The position numbers and the translations under genes are program-made. DNA of 64,000 bases. Source: Jeotgalibacillus campisalis. GTDB taxonomy: Bacteria; Bacillota; Bacilli; Bacillales; Jeotgalibacillaceae. Positions 1 through 9,251 of this stretch are shown one piece after another. The notes under the pieces were generated by a model. It saw nothing but the letters and a program-made list of their open reading frames with translations. It was not told the DNA's origin and did no database searches. Every line of letters starts with the position of its first letter. Position 1 is the first letter of the stretch. Location of the stretch: positions 372,001 through 436,000 of the forward strand of contig NZ_JXRR01000017.1 of the NCBI RefSeq assembly GCF_000829515.1. The letters run 5' to 3'.

Positions 1-543
1 CACACGTTCTGTTACCCGGTCATTTAAACTTCCTCGGGAAGATTTTTCGTCATTAATAATATCCTCGTAGTTTAACTGCCCAAGCTCAGTTCGAACAACC
101 GAATAAATATATTCTTCCATACGCGACTCCGCATTAATCATCGTACCCGCATTTGAAATCATGTCTTTTGGACTTGTAATGCGCCATACAGAATAATTAT
201 CAATAATAATTCTCTTTTTGTCACGCGTATTAATTTCAGCCTCTGAAACATCATAGGTCATTTGATATTTCGGGAGAGAAGTAACGCTTTGAATAAATGG
301 AATTTTGGCGTTCAGACCAGGATCTTCAATAATCTTAACTACTTCCCCAAATTGTCTGACAACACGGTATTCCCCTTCTTTTACGATAAAAACATTTAAT
401 ATAGCAGTGATTAGCAGAATGAAAAATACGATGAGTGTAATGCCCAATTTGGAGTATTTTTTCCATTCCAATGAAGAACCGTTGTTTTTTTTCTGAGTTG
501 AAAAATCAAATACCTTGCTGTCCGATTTTTTATCATCGCTCAT
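1..543 (-). CDS. hflC: HflC-like SPFH/band 7 membrane protein (C-terminus outside window)
   Basis: Partial gene running off the left edge; only the first 181 codons are present. A hydrophilic N-terminus of about 30 residues is followed by one hydrophobic segment (about residues 33-53) and then a prohibitin/band 7 domain with a VRQFGEV stretch and a PGLNAKIPF motif. The region resembling HflC (DKKRIIIDNY, VWRI) distinguishes it from the HflK-type partner upstream. Its ATG overlaps the hflK stop (TAATG), so the two are translationally coupled. In other bacteria HflK and HflC form a membrane complex that encloses and modulates the FtsH protease; that role here is inferred from family and order. 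Confidence 0.85.
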   Translation of the reverse strand, partial: MSDDKKSDSKVFDFSTQKKNNGSSLEWKKYSKLGITLIVFFILLITAILNVFIVKEGEYRVVRQFGEVVKIIEDPGLNAKIPFIQSVTSLPKYQMTYDVSEAEINTRDKKRIIIDNYSVWRITSPKDMISNAGTMINAESRMEEYIYSVVRTELGQLNYEDIINDEKSSRGSLNDRVTERV

Positions 544-1508
544 TATTGCCCCTCCTCACTTTCGGCCTCTTCTGTCGGTGCCGGCTGAGAACGTTCTAAA
601 GGATTAAGCGGCAAGTACTTCAACGTGCCCCCATCATCGTTCATAATATACACTTCAGCATTCGGCAGCACTTCTTCAAGTGTTTCGATAATCAATCGCT
701 GACGCGTGATGTCCGGGTTTGTCTGATATTCAGCATATAACTTATCAAAGATCGCTACGTCTCCTCGCGCCTGCTCGATTCGGGCTGTTTTTTCCCCTTC
801 TGCCCTGGATTCAATCGCATCTTTTTCACCTTCTGCTTCATTGATCAATTGGTTTCTATATTTATTTGCCTGATTTTCTTTCGTATTCATCGTTTCTCTC
901 GCATCCGTAACTGCGGTAAATGCCTGACGCACTTCTTCGTTCGGCAATTCCACATCCTGCAGCTGAACAGCCTGGATAGAGATGCCTATATCGTATTTTT
1001 CCATTAGTGAGGAAAGAAGGTCTCTTACTTCCAACTCGATTTCTGCTTTTCCTGAAGTCAAAGCATCATCAATCTCTGAGCTGCCAATAATACTGCGGAT
1101 TGAAGCAGCCGTTGTATCATAAAGAACTTCTTCCGGGTCCTCAGCATGAAATAAGTACTTTTTAGCATCCACGATCTTCCATTGAACAACAAGATCTGCC
1201 AGTACAATATTTTCATCCCCTGTAATCATTTTTGTTTCTTCAGGGAAAGATTGAATTTCACCGTCTTCCTGCTCATACCCAAACTGAAGACTGAACGTTT
1301 CCTTGGACAGAACTTCAACCTGCTGGATCGGCCAAGGCATTTTAAAATTTAAACCTGACTCTGTGATCGTTTCGTTCGCTTCCCCAAATGTCATCACAAG
1401 CGCCTGCTCGGATTCATCAACTGTATACCAGGAAGTAAATAAAATAATAATGAGGAGGATGGCGGTCGTGATAAGTCCTAGACCCGCCATAATTCGTTTT
1501 ACGCTCAT
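543..1508 (-). CDS. hflK: HflK-like SPFH/band 7 protein, FtsH modulator
   Basis: 321 residues: one N-terminal membrane segment (about residues 9-27), then a band 7 domain (ESEQALVMTFGEA, GLNFKMPWPIQQVE) and a charged helical region rich in Glu/Ala/Lys (about 210-250) typical of SPFH oligomerisation helices. First gene of a two-gene unit with hflC (1-bp overlap). An AAAGGAAGG ribosome-binding site precedes the ATG. It lies downstream of phoR but is separated from it by a strong terminator, so it is probably transcribed on its own. The acidic Pro/Glu-rich tail is consistent with the family. Function in FtsH quality control is inferred. Confidence 0.88.
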   Translation of the reverse strand: MSVKRIMAGLGLITTAILLIIILFTSWYTVDESEQALVMTFGEANETITESGLNFKMPWPIQQVEVLSKETFSLQFGYEQEDGEIQSFPEETKMITGDENIVLADLVVQWKIVDAKKYLFHAEDPEEVLYDTTAASIRSIIGSSEIDDALTSGKAEIELEVRDLLSSLMEKYDIGISIQAVQLQDVELPNEEVRQAFTAVTDARETMNTKENQANKYRNQLINEAEGEKDAIESRAEGEKTARIEQARGDVAIFDKLYAEYQTNPDITRQRLIIETLEEVLPNAEVYIMNDDGGTLKYLPLNPLERSQPAPTEEAESEEGQ

Positions 1509-1609
1509 TTTAACCTTCCTTTCAAAATCGTTATATTCTTTTTACGAGTTATATATTGAAAAGTTTCAATAACATTTCATTTTTATTACAGGAAATAAAT
1601 ATGAACATG

Positions 1610-1643
1610 AAAAAAGACGTGAACGGGGTCTGTTCACGTCTTT
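1610..1643 (-). terminator. Terminator after phoPR
   Basis: A 12-bp perfect stem (1613-1624 with 1632-1643) has a 7-nt loop and is followed on the minus strand by a run of U. It lies about 95 bp beyond the phoR stop and upstream of hflK, separating the two units. Confidence 0.85.
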
Positions 1644-1738
1644 CTTCTGGGTTCCTTGGATGAAGGGGTTTTCACTAAACATCTTATCAACTAAATGTTA
1701 AGAAAAAACCCTTTTAATGTAAAGTGAATGTAAAGTCT

Positions 1739-3502
1739 CTATTCATTCATCCAATATTTTTTAGGTAGCGAGATTAAAAAAGCTGTACCCTTATTTGGTT
1801 CACTCGTAACAGAAATCTCTCCATGGTGAACCTCCACAATATGTTTCACAATGGCAAGCCCCAGTCCAGTACCACCTGAATTTCTGCTCCTCGCTTTATC
1901 TACGCGATAAAATCTTTCAAAAATTCTTGGAATTTCTTCTTGTTCCATTCCTATTCCATCGTCTTCAACCTTTATCAGCACACGCTCTGTCTGATCAGTG
2001 ACAGTCAGCCTGATTTCACCCCTTGGCTGTGAATAAGTCAGCGCATTACTAATTAAATTGATGAAGACCTGTTTCAGCCGGTCGTGGTCTCCTTCAATAA
2101 AAAGGTTCTGATCTCCATCCAGGAGAATCTCCATACTTTTCTGGTCAGCTTTTTGTTTCATAATGGCTCTGGCTTCCTGAAGAAGATCAGTAATGCTGAC
2201 ATTAGATACTGCCAGATTAAAGCCCTGCTGCTCGACCTTGGACAAATCCAATAAATCTTGAATCAAATCCTGAAGACGGTCACTCTCCTTCAAAATAATC
2301 GTCAGAAATGATTCCAGCGCTTCTTTGTCATTCATCGCTCCATCTAAAAGCGTTTCAGTAAATCCTTTAATGGAGGTGATTGGCGTCTTTACTTCATGAG
2401 AAACATTTGCAACAAAATCTTTTCTCATCTGCTCCAGCTTTTTCAGTTCGGAAATATCATGGAAAACAAGAACAATACCCTGCCAAATACTTCCATCACC
2501 AATAATCGGAGCTCCATACACTTCCAGATGAAGCTTAGAAAACACGGATTTAACGTGGATTTGTTTTCTAATTCGCTGCTCGGTCATAAAGACTTCTTCA
2601 GCTACTTCACGAACCTGCTTATCGGAGATGATATCCACATATCGTTTGTTAATTACTTCGTCTGTTTGTAAATGAAAGAATTCTAAAAAAGTGCGGTTCA
2701 CCAACACAATATATCCCTGACGGTCAATCATAATTAGACCGCTTCCCATATTTTCGATCAGGGTCTGCAGCCTGTCCTGCTGAATGGCTTGCAGAGTTAC
2801 CATTTCCTGCAGGTTTCTTGCGAGTACATTAATAGCATTACTCAGCATTCCCGTCTCATCTACTCGATCTTCATACGTTCTGGCCCGATAATTGCCTTTT
2901 GCCAATTCAATCGCAACTTTAGTAGCGGATTCAATTGGTTTCGTATATTGATTGGTGATTCTCGATCCCAGCAAAATGATAATAAACATCGCTACACCAA
3001 GAGTAATTCCTAAAATAATCCAAATCTGACGATAAACTGCTTGTAACTCGTCAAACTTTGTTGCTACGATGACTAATCCCTCTGTTTCCCCAGCTGTCAC
3101 ACCCTTGGCATAATAAATCGTGTTTTCATTCGCTTGATATTGTGTAATCGGATCTTCAGAGGACAAATCATCCTCACTTATCGATTGTACCGTGCTAGTA
3201 TGAGTCCTTATATTCACATTGTTTTCACTGTCATAGATAACATTGCTTGACTCGCTGATCATCAAGATTCGGATATCGAGCACGTCGCTGAGCTCATCAA
3301 ATCGCGAAGAGGCTACAGTAGTAAAAAAAGGCTGAAGCTCAACTTCATTGACAACGATCTGTACTTCTTTTTCCATCCTTGAATGTAAGGCATTTAAATA
3401 ATAGGATTTAAACAGTTCACCGATCAACACCCCAAGCCCTACCAGAACTAATACGATGAGCGAAATGAGCGCAAATAAGAGTCTTGTTCGAAAACTAGAC
3501 AT
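1739..3502 (-). CDS. phoR: Phosphate-response sensor histidine kinase PhoR
   Basis: 587 residues, matching the B. subtilis PhoR length class. Order: membrane segment at about 8-30, extracytoplasmic sensor region, second membrane segment at about 160-182, HAMP linker, PAS domain at about 245-350, HisKA with the phospho-accepting His in FVANVSHEVKTPITS (about 365-380), then HATPase with the N box (NLISNALTYS), DGIGM and GGTGLGLAI. It starts 2 bp after the phoP stop, so it is the second gene of phoP-phoR. The kinase phosphorylates PhoP under phosphate starvation. Membrane protein. Confidence 0.96.
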   Translation of the reverse strand: MSSFRTRLLFALISLIVLVLVGLGVLIGELFKSYYLNALHSRMEKEVQIVVNEVELQPFFTTVASSRFDELSDVLDIRILMISESSNVIYDSENNVNIRTHTSTVQSISEDDLSSEDPITQYQANENTIYYAKGVTAGETEGLVIVATKFDELQAVYRQIWIILGITLGVAMFIIILLGSRITNQYTKPIESATKVAIELAKGNYRARTYEDRVDETGMLSNAINVLARNLQEMVTLQAIQQDRLQTLIENMGSGLIMIDRQGYIVLVNRTFLEFFHLQTDEVINKRYVDIISDKQVREVAEEVFMTEQRIRKQIHVKSVFSKLHLEVYGAPIIGDGSIWQGIVLVFHDISELKKLEQMRKDFVANVSHEVKTPITSIKGFTETLLDGAMNDKEALESFLTIILKESDRLQDLIQDLLDLSKVEQQGFNLAVSNVSITDLLQEARAIMKQKADQKSMEILLDGDQNLFIEGDHDRLKQVFINLISNALTYSQPRGEIRLTVTDQTERVLIKVEDDGIGMEQEEIPRIFERFYRVDKARSRNSGGTGLGLAIVKHIVEVHHGEISVTSEPNKGTAFLISLPKKYWMNE

Positions 3503-3504
3503 TT

Positions 3505-4221
3505 TCAGTCTTTCTTCGGCTGTTCCATTTTATAGCCAAGTCCCCTGATGGTTTTGATATAAAGAGGTTTCTTCGTATTTTCCTCAATTTTCTCTCGAAT
3601 ATGGCTGATATGCACGTCCACAATCCGTGTATCACCAGCAAAATCATAATTCCACACAGCCTGTAATAGCTGATCTCTCGTCAGTACTCTTCCTTTGTTT
3701 TCAACCAGGTAGAGCAGAAGCTCAAACTCCTTTGGTGTTAAATCCAATTGCTTATCTTTATAATAGGCCTCATATTGATCTGGAAAAACCTTAACATCCC
3801 CTACTTTAAAGGAGTGATCCTCATCTGCTTCTTCCGGTGCTATTACTTCTGCTTGTTTTGTCCGTCTTAAAATAGCTTTGGCTCTCGCTACAACTTCCCT
3901 TGGACTAAATGGCTTTGTCATATAATCATCTGCACCCAGTTCAAGTCCAAGAACTTTATCAAACTCATCGTCTCTTGCTGTCAGCATAATGATCGGCGTC
4001 TGAATTTGTTCCTGTCTGAGCTGTTTACATACCTCAATTCCATCCATTTTAGGAAGCATTAAATCAAGTACAATCAGATCCGGCTTTTCTTCAATCGCTT
4101 TTTGCTTGCCGTCTTGTCCGTCTAAGGCTGTTACAACTTCATAACCCGCCTGCTCTAAATTATATTTTAATAAGGTTACAATTGATTGCTCATCATCTAC
4201 AACCAGAACTTTTTTACTCAT
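3505..4221 (-). CDS. phoP: Phosphate regulon response regulator PhoP
   Basis: 238-residue OmpR-type regulator. The receiver domain has the acidic pair (VVDDEQS), phospho-acceptor Asp53 in LIVLDLMLPKMDG and the conserved Lys in TKPFSPREV; the C-terminal winged helix carries LTPKEFELL and ends with IRGLGYKM. It is the first gene of the operon with phoR. In B. subtilis, PhoP~P activates pst, phoA/B and teichuronic acid genes and represses tag genes. A promoter and a cre-like operator lie upstream at 4276-4304. Confidence 0.96.
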   Translation of the reverse strand: MSKKVLVVDDEQSIVTLLKYNLEQAGYEVVTALDGQDGKQKAIEEKPDLIVLDLMLPKMDGIEVCKQLRQEQIQTPIIMLTARDDEFDKVLGLELGADDYMTKPFSPREVVARAKAILRRTKQAEVIAPEEADEDHSFKVGDVKVFPDQYEAYYKDKQLDLTPKEFELLLYLVENKGRVLTRDQLLQAVWNYDFAGDTRIVDVHISHIREKIEENTKKPLYIKTIRGLGYKMEQPKKD

Positions 4222-4275
4222 GTTCTACCTCCGCATCGTGTAGTAAAACCAGTCATCCATCCAATAACCACCTTC

Positions 4276-4304
4276 ATTATAGTATACATTTAAGCGCTTT
4301 TCGA
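4276..4304 (-). promoter_or_regulatory. Candidate phoP promoter with overlapping cre-like site
   Basis: On the minus strand there is a TATAAT -10 box (4276-4281) about 55 bp upstream of the phoP ATG. A cre-like 14-mer, GAAAAGCGCTTAAA (4289-4302), overlaps the -35 position and differs from the CcpA consensus TGWAANCGNTNWCA at three outer positions. CcpA control of phoPR is known in B. subtilis. The site here is a sequence match only. Confidence 0.5.
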
Positions 4305-4474
4305 TAGAATTCAAGGGCTTTGGTAAACTTAAGTACATATTTCTCCACGGTATGCATACCGGTTATAACAGGAGAATGACAAATAAAACGCTTTCATTGT
4401 TGCGTAGCCTAACTTGGTCGAGAATTAGAAGGTGTGATCATAAAAGGAAAAAACTTATCCCAAATGTACATGAT

Positions 4475-4499
4475 AAAAAAAAGCACACCGCAGTGTGCT
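4475..4499 (-). terminator. Terminator after the MaoC-like gene
   Basis: A 7-bp stem (4482-4488 with 4493-4499) with a 4-nt loop is followed on the minus strand by eight U. It is about 75 bp past the stop of the gene at 4576. The rest of 4305-4474 holds no recognisable feature. Confidence 0.8.
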
Positions 4500-4575
4500 C
4501 TATACGTGTAGTATATACTTTCGCTTTTCTATTCATCCGCAGTACTGAAATGATTTTTTATAAAGAAATCCTGCT

Positions 4576-5052
4576 TTAAAAGTTATCTAGTGCCGAGTTT
4601 TCAAATCTCTCAAGTTTATGAGGAGGGCATACGGTAACTGTACCAGTCACAACAACTTCACCATTTTCATCAAACGCCTTCACTTTTATTTCAATTTGGG
4701 CATTTGGACGATCGATCGACATCACTTCAAACAAAAACTCCACGGTCGCATAATGTGGAAGCGCTTTCGGAAAAGATAAGTTTTGACCAATGATATGCGA
4801 CCCGGGTCCCGGCAGGTATTTTGAAACTGCGGATGTAATAAAGCCTGTCAGCATAATAGACGGAACGATTGGTTTTTTATGAGGTGTTTGTGATGCATAA
4901 TCGTGCTGAATATATAATGGATTTGCATCGTTCGTGAGCCCCAGGAAAAGAAGAAGATCCTTGTCTTCTATTTTTTCAGTCAGGGTTAATTTTTCCCCAA
5001 TGGTCATATCTTCAATATTTCTCCCCATTTTTCTCTTTTTTCCCATCAGCAA
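4576..5052 (-). CDS. MaoC-like hot-dog hydratase family protein
   Basis: 158 residues with a single-hot-dog MaoC/R-hydratase fold: an N-terminal entry strand (EDMTIGEKLTLTEKI), the active-site-like segment LTNDANPLYIQHDYA with its Asp and His, and the PIVPSIMLTGFITSAVSKYLPGPGSHI region typical of acyl-ester hydratase/dehydratase proteins. The TTG at 5052 is preferred because GGGGGAG lies about 7 nt upstream; ATG at 5046 is possible. It probably acts on (R)-3-hydroxyacyl or enoyl thioesters; the substrate is unknown. It sits between phoP and mdh as a one-gene unit. Confidence 0.8.
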   Translation of the reverse strand: MLMGKKRKMGRNIEDMTIGEKLTLTEKIEDKDLLLFLGLTNDANPLYIQHDYASQTPHKKPIVPSIMLTGFITSAVSKYLPGPGSHIIGQNLSFPKALPHYATVEFLFEVMSIDRPNAQIEIKVKAFDENGEVVVTGTVTVCPPHKLERFENSALDNF

Positions 5053-5119
5053 GCTGATCTCCCCCTTTATTCGTTTAACTGCTGCTTTAATCTCGTTTCG
5101 TTTTATCCTTATTTTAAGA

Positions 5120-5345
5120 AAGAGCTTGGGACAAAAGTCTCAAGCTCTTTGACCGGTTCGCTGCGCTTCAGGCGGACGCTTTCCGCAGGGACGGGAGCTT
5201 GAGCCTTTTCAGGGCCTTGCCCTGTAAAGGCTCAGCTTGCCGTCATATCCTGCAGGAGTCGCCGCCTTCCGCTCCGCTCTCCTATTACTATTAATAAATA
5301 CTTCTTCATTCTTTAAACTTTTTTGAGTTCTGTCCAAGCCTTTTC
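5120..5345. repeat. MITE-like palindromic repeat, copy A1
   Basis: The left end is a near-perfect hairpin (5121-5148, AGAGCTTGGGAC with its complement). A GC-rich core with CCGGTTCGCTGCGCTTCAGG follows, and then two halves that are imperfect inverted complements centred near 5217 (AGCTTGAGCC pairs with GGCTCAGCT). About 50 bp beyond, CTGTCCAAGCC (5331-5341) is the inverse of the left end, so the unit is about 220 bp with terminal inverted repeats. No open reading frame of note. It lies between mdh and the MaoC-like gene; related copies are at 6361, 36123 and 54835. Confidence 0.75.
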
Positions 5346-5377
5346 AATTGATCATGACGATATGGTGAAGCTGTTAA

Positions 5378-6322
5378 TCATGTGCTTGTAAGTGCACCCA
5401 TCACACTTTTGACTGAATGAACTGATTTCTGCAGCTGGTCTTTCTCGCTTTCAGATAACTCAAGCTCTACGATTTTTTCAATCCCATTGCCGCCAAGGAC
5501 AGTCGGAACACCAAGGTAAATTCCTTCAAATCCATATTCACCTTCAAGATACGCAACAGCTGGCAAAACCCGCTTCTGGTCTTTTAAAATGGCCTCTGTC
5601 ATTTCCATAAGGGAAGCTGCAGGAGCATAGTATGCAGAACCATTGCCTAAGAGAGCAACAATTTCACCGCCGCCCTTACGTGTACGGTCGATAATCGCAT
5701 CCAGACGATCTTTGGGAATCAACGTTTCTAACGGGATGCCTCCAGCATTTGAATACCTTGTTAGTGGAACCATGTCATCTCCATGGCCCCCAAGTACGAA
5801 CCCCTGAATATCTTTAACGGATAAATTCAGTTCCTCAGCAACAAATGTATTAAAACGTGCTGTGTCTAATACACCCGATTGCCCAATGACCCGCTCCTTA
5901 GGGAAGCCGGATTCCTTATACACTGTGTAAGTCATCGCGTCGACAGGATTAGATAGGACAAGGATCGTGCTTTCCGGAGAATGAAAGGTTACTTCTTTTG
6001 TCACTGCTTTCATGATTTTCTCATTCGTTTGAACAAGGTCGTCACGGCTCATCCCAGGCTTACGCGGAATACCTGCAGTAATAATCACCACATCCGACCC
6101 GGCTGTATCTTTATAATCAGAGGTACCTTTTATCGACACATCATAGCCAAATACCGGACCTGCTTCGAGCATATCCAGCGCCTTTCCTTTGGTGGGATCT
6201 TCATTTTGCGGAATATCAACTAATACGATGTCACCAAGTTCTTTTTGTGCAAGAAATAGGGCAGTGGTTGCTCCCGTAAATCCCGCTCCAATAATTGAAA
6301 TCTTGTTTCGCTTGAATCCCAT
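5378..6322 (-). CDS. mdh: Malate dehydrogenase
   Basis: NAD-dependent malate-to-oxaloacetate step of the TCA cycle. The ATG at 6322 is chosen because a GGGAGGAAT ribosome-binding site sits 7 nt upstream; the ATG at 6337 lies inside that site. 314 residues. Visible motifs are the Rossmann [14 protein letters not shown] with the acceptor Asp in VLVDIP, the mobile loop [13 protein letters not shown] with the substrate-binding Arg, [11 protein letters not shown] and the catalytic His in [17 protein letters not shown]-like bacterial MDH subtype. It is the third gene of citZ-icd-mdh, but a repeat element separates it from icd. Confidence 0.96.
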   Translation of the reverse strand: MGFKRNKISIIGAGFTGATTALFLAQKELGDIVLVDIPQNEDPTKGKALDMLEAGPVFGYDVSIKGTSDYKDTAGSDVVIITAGIPRKPGMSRDDLVQTNEKIMKAVTKEVTFHSPESTILVLSNPVDAMTYTVYKESGFPKERVIGQSGVLDTARFNTFVAEELNLSVKDIQGFVLGGHGDDMVPLTRYSNAGGIPLETLIPKDRLDAIIDRTRKGGGEIVALLGNGSAYYAPAASLMEMTEAILKDQKRVLPAVAYLEGEYGFEGIYLGVPTVLGGNGIEKIVELELSESEKDQLQKSVHSVKSVMGALTST

Positions 6323-6360
6323 TGCAATTCCTCCCAATCTATGATTAATGGCTAGTATAA

Positions 6361-6534
6361 AGAGGTTGGGACAAATAAATATGCCTCAACCTCTTATAAC
6401 CGGTTCTCTGCGCTTCAGGCGGACACTTTCAGCAGGGACAGCGCTTTAACCTCCTTCAGGCCTTTGCGCACCTGGGAAGTCTCAAGCAGCCGTCAAATCC
6501 TGCAGAAGTCGCCGTCTTCCACTCCGTTCACCTC
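6361..6534. repeat. MITE-like palindromic repeat, copy A2 (between icd and mdh)
   Basis: It begins with the AGAGGTTGGGAC...CTCAACCTCT terminal hairpin (6361-6394), continues through the core ACCGGTTCTCTGCGCTTCAG and ends with the inverted core (CAAATCCTGCAG...TCCGTTCACCTC). This is the most diverged copy in the central arm, and I see no clear right terminal repeat. It fills most of the intergenic space between icd and mdh, and any icd-mdh transcript must read through it. Confidence 0.7.
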
Positions 6535-6590
6535 GTACTTAGAAAAAAGACTCTTTGTAGATGAAGAAACTAAAAAACTAGTTTTTCTGA

Positions 6591-7859
6591 TTACATATTT
6601 TCGATAAGAGCTGTTCCAAACTCAGAACATTTAACTTCTGTTGCCCCATCCATTAAACGTGCAAAATCATACGTTACTACTTTAGAAGCAATTGTTTTTT
6701 CCATAGAAGAAAGAACAAGAGCAGCTGCCTCACTCCAGCCAAGATGTTCTAGCAATAGAACGCCTGAAAGAATAACAGATGAAGGATTTACTTTATCAAG
6801 ACCTGCATATTTTGGCGCAGTACCATGAGTCGCCTCAAAAATTGCATGGCCGGTATCATAGTTGATATTCGCTCCAGGGGCAATTCCAATTCCGCCAACC
6901 TGTGCTGCAAGTGCATCAGAGATGTAGTCACCGTTTAAGTTCATCGTAGCTACTACATCAAACTCAGCAGGACGTGTCAGGATTTGCTGCAGGAAGATAT
7001 CTGCAATAGAGTCCTTGACAATAATTTTCCCAGCTGCTTCAGCATCGCTTTGTGCTTTATTTGCTGCATCCAGTCCTTGCGCATCCTTAATCTCATCGTA
7101 TTGAGCCCAAGTGAATACTTTATCGCCAAATTCTCTTTCAGCTAAATCATAGCCCCATGATTTAAAAGCACCCTCAGTAAATTTCATGATATTCCCTTTA
7201 TGAACAAGCGTGACCGATTTGCGGTTTTCTGTCAGTGCATAGTTAATTGCTGCACGAACCAGACGCTCTGTCCCTTCTTTAGAGACCGGCTTAACACCGA
7301 TGCCTGATGTTTCAGGGAAGCGGATGTTTTTAGCTCCAAGCTCGTCCTGAAGGAAAGCAATCAGCTTTTTCACTTCATCAGATCCCTCGGCAAATTCAAT
7401 TCCAGCATAAATATCTTCTGTATTTTCACGGAAAATAACCATATCAGTGTCTTCCGGACGTTTAACAGGAGAAGGTACACCTTCAAAATAGCGGACCGGA
7501 CGAAGGCATGTAAACAAGTCAAGCTGCTGGCGAAGCGCCACATTTAATGAACGAATTCCCCCGCCGATTGGAGTGGTTAAAGGGCCCTTAATCGCAATAA
7601 AGTACTCATTAATCGCGTCAAGAGTAGCTTGTGGAAGCCATTCGCCAGTTTGATCAAAGGCTTTTTGTCCAGCAAGTACTTCTGTCCAGACGATACTTCT
7701 TTCACCATTGTATGCTTTTTGTACTGCTGCATCCAGAACACGGGAAGAAGAAGCCCAAATATCCGGACCAGTGCCGTCCCCTTCTATAAATGGAACAATC
7801 GGATTATTTGGAACGTTCAATATTCCGTTATCAACTGTAATTTTTTCACCTTGTGTCAT
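6591..7859 (-). CDS. icd: Isocitrate dehydrogenase (NADP-dependent)
   Basis: Oxidative decarboxylation of isocitrate to 2-oxoglutarate. 422 residues, the B. subtilis Icd size. Motifs: GDGTGPDIW near the N-terminus; the phosphate-binding/substrate loop with [20 protein letters not shown], containing the substrate-site Ser and Arg; [16 protein letters not shown]; the metal-binding Asp region [18 protein letters not shown]; and HGTAPKYAG for the cofactor. It lies 111 bp after citZ (upstream) in the same direction and probably shares its transcript. Confidence 0.97.
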   Translation of the reverse strand: MTQGEKITVDNGILNVPNNPIVPFIEGDGTGPDIWASSSRVLDAAVQKAYNGERSIVWTEVLAGQKAFDQTGEWLPQATLDAINEYFIAIKGPLTTPIGGGIRSLNVALRQQLDLFTCLRPVRYFEGVPSPVKRPEDTDMVIFRENTEDIYAGIEFAEGSDEVKKLIAFLQDELGAKNIRFPETSGIGVKPVSKEGTERLVRAAINYALTENRKSVTLVHKGNIMKFTEGAFKSWGYDLAEREFGDKVFTWAQYDEIKDAQGLDAANKAQSDAEAAGKIIVKDSIADIFLQQILTRPAEFDVVATMNLNGDYISDALAAQVGGIGIAPGANINYDTGHAIFEATHGTAPKYAGLDKVNPSSVILSGVLLLEHLGWSEAAALVLSSMEKTIASKVVTYDFARLMDGATEVKCSEFGTALIENM

Positions 7860-7970
7860 CAGAAATTCCCTCCAGCTTCATTGTTTAAGACCGGCATGCG
7901 TAAAAGCCGGTCTCTTCATCATCTAGTTCATTACATCAGTTTAATCAGGATTTGTAAACTAAAAGCCGTA

Positions 7971-9089
7971 TTAGTTCCGTTTTTCTAACGGTACATATTC
8001 CTGCATTCCCGGTCCAACATAGTCAGCGCGCGGGCGGATAAGACGGTTATTCGAATATTGCTCCAGAATATGCGCAAGCCATCCGGAGACACGGCTCACA
8101 GCAAAAATAGGCGTGAATAGATCGTGATCGATGCCCAGGCTGTGGTATACAGAAGCAGAATAAAAATCAACGTTAGGCGGAAGTTCTTTTTCCGAGGTTA
8201 CGACTTCTTCTATTTTAATCGACATCTCGTACCACTTTGATTCTCCATTTAGTTCAGTCAATTTTTTAGACATTTCTCTTAAGTGTTTGGCACGAGGATC
8301 TCCCTCTCTGTAAACACGGTGACCGAAGCCCATAATTTTTTCTTTGTTCTCCAGCTTTTTACGAACAATTGCTTCTGCATTTTCTACTGAGTCAATCTCA
8401 GTAAGCATTTTCATTACCTGCTCGTTTGCGCCGCCATGAAGTGGACCTTTAAGGGCACCAATCGCAGCTGTAACGCCGGAATAAACGTCAGACAGCGTGG
8501 CAACACAGACACGTGCAGTAAAAGTGGAGGCATTCAATTCATGATCCGCATGCAGAACAAGTGCTTTGTTCATTGCTTCTTCCTGAATTGCAGCAGGTTC
8601 TTCACCGGTAAGCATGTACATAAAATTAGCTGCAAAACTTAAATCAGCTTTTGGCGCAATCGGTTCCTGACCTTGTCGGATACGTGAAAAAGCTGTAACA
8701 ATTGAAGACATCTTTGCTTGCAGGCGAATCGCTTTGCGGTAGTTTGCATCATCTTCCATTACATCCGCTTCTTCATCATAAAGACCAAGTGAGGAAACAG
8801 CCGTACGAAGCGCCGCCATTGGATGAACAGATTTTACCGGCATTGCTTTCAGCTGAGCGATGACCTCCTCAGGCAGTGACATATTATCAGCCAATTGTTT
8901 TTTTAGTTCAACAAGTTCAGTTTCATTTGGAAGACGAAGATGCCAAAGAAGATAAATTACTTCTTCAAAGCTTGCATTTTCTGTAAGGTCGTCGATATTA
9001 TACCCAACATATGTAAGTGTGTCATCAATAATCGAACTGATGGATGAAGTCGTAGCTACTATACCTTCCAATCCTCTTGTTGCAGTCAT
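7971..9089 (-). CDS. citZ: Citrate synthase (type II-like, Bacillus CitZ)
   Basis: Condenses acetyl-CoA and oxaloacetate to citrate. 372 residues. Active-site elements are visible: HADHELNASTFTARV, GPLHGGANEQVMKML with the catalytic His, MGFGHRVYREGDPRAKHL, and the C-terminal VDFYSASVYHSLGI with the catalytic Asp. First gene of the citZ-icd-mdh group. The upstream region carries a TATAAT promoter with a cre-like site at the transcription start, fitting carbon catabolite control. Confidence 0.97.
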   Translation of the reverse strand: MTATRGLEGIVATTSSISSIIDDTLTYVGYNIDDLTENASFEEVIYLLWHLRLPNETELVELKKQLADNMSLPEEVIAQLKAMPVKSVHPMAALRTAVSSLGLYDEEADVMEDDANYRKAIRLQAKMSSIVTAFSRIRQGQEPIAPKADLSFAANFMYMLTGEEPAAIQEEAMNKALVLHADHELNASTFTARVCVATLSDVYSGVTAAIGALKGPLHGGANEQVMKMLTEIDSVENAEAIVRKKLENKEKIMGFGHRVYREGDPRAKHLREMSKKLTELNGESKWYEMSIKIEEVVTSEKELPPNVDFYSASVYHSLGIDHDLFTPIFAVSRVSGWLAHILEQYSNNRLIRPRADYVGPGMQEYVPLEKRN

Positions 9090-9251
9090 ACCAATCTCTC
9101 CTTTTAAAATGTATTTTAGCCCCTAAACAGCTGCTCTATAGGCTTGGACAAGGGGTAGTCATCCTGATTCTTTAGCAGGCTTATCGGGTGAAGCTGAGCG
9201 CCTGCTCATTTTACAGCCAATAAAAAAGCGTAGTTCAACAAAAAGTAACAA

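Noticed and set aside
5120-5345. Possible transposase or IS element in the repeat
   Set aside because: The repeat has no open frame long enough for a transposase; only a non-autonomous element is supportable.
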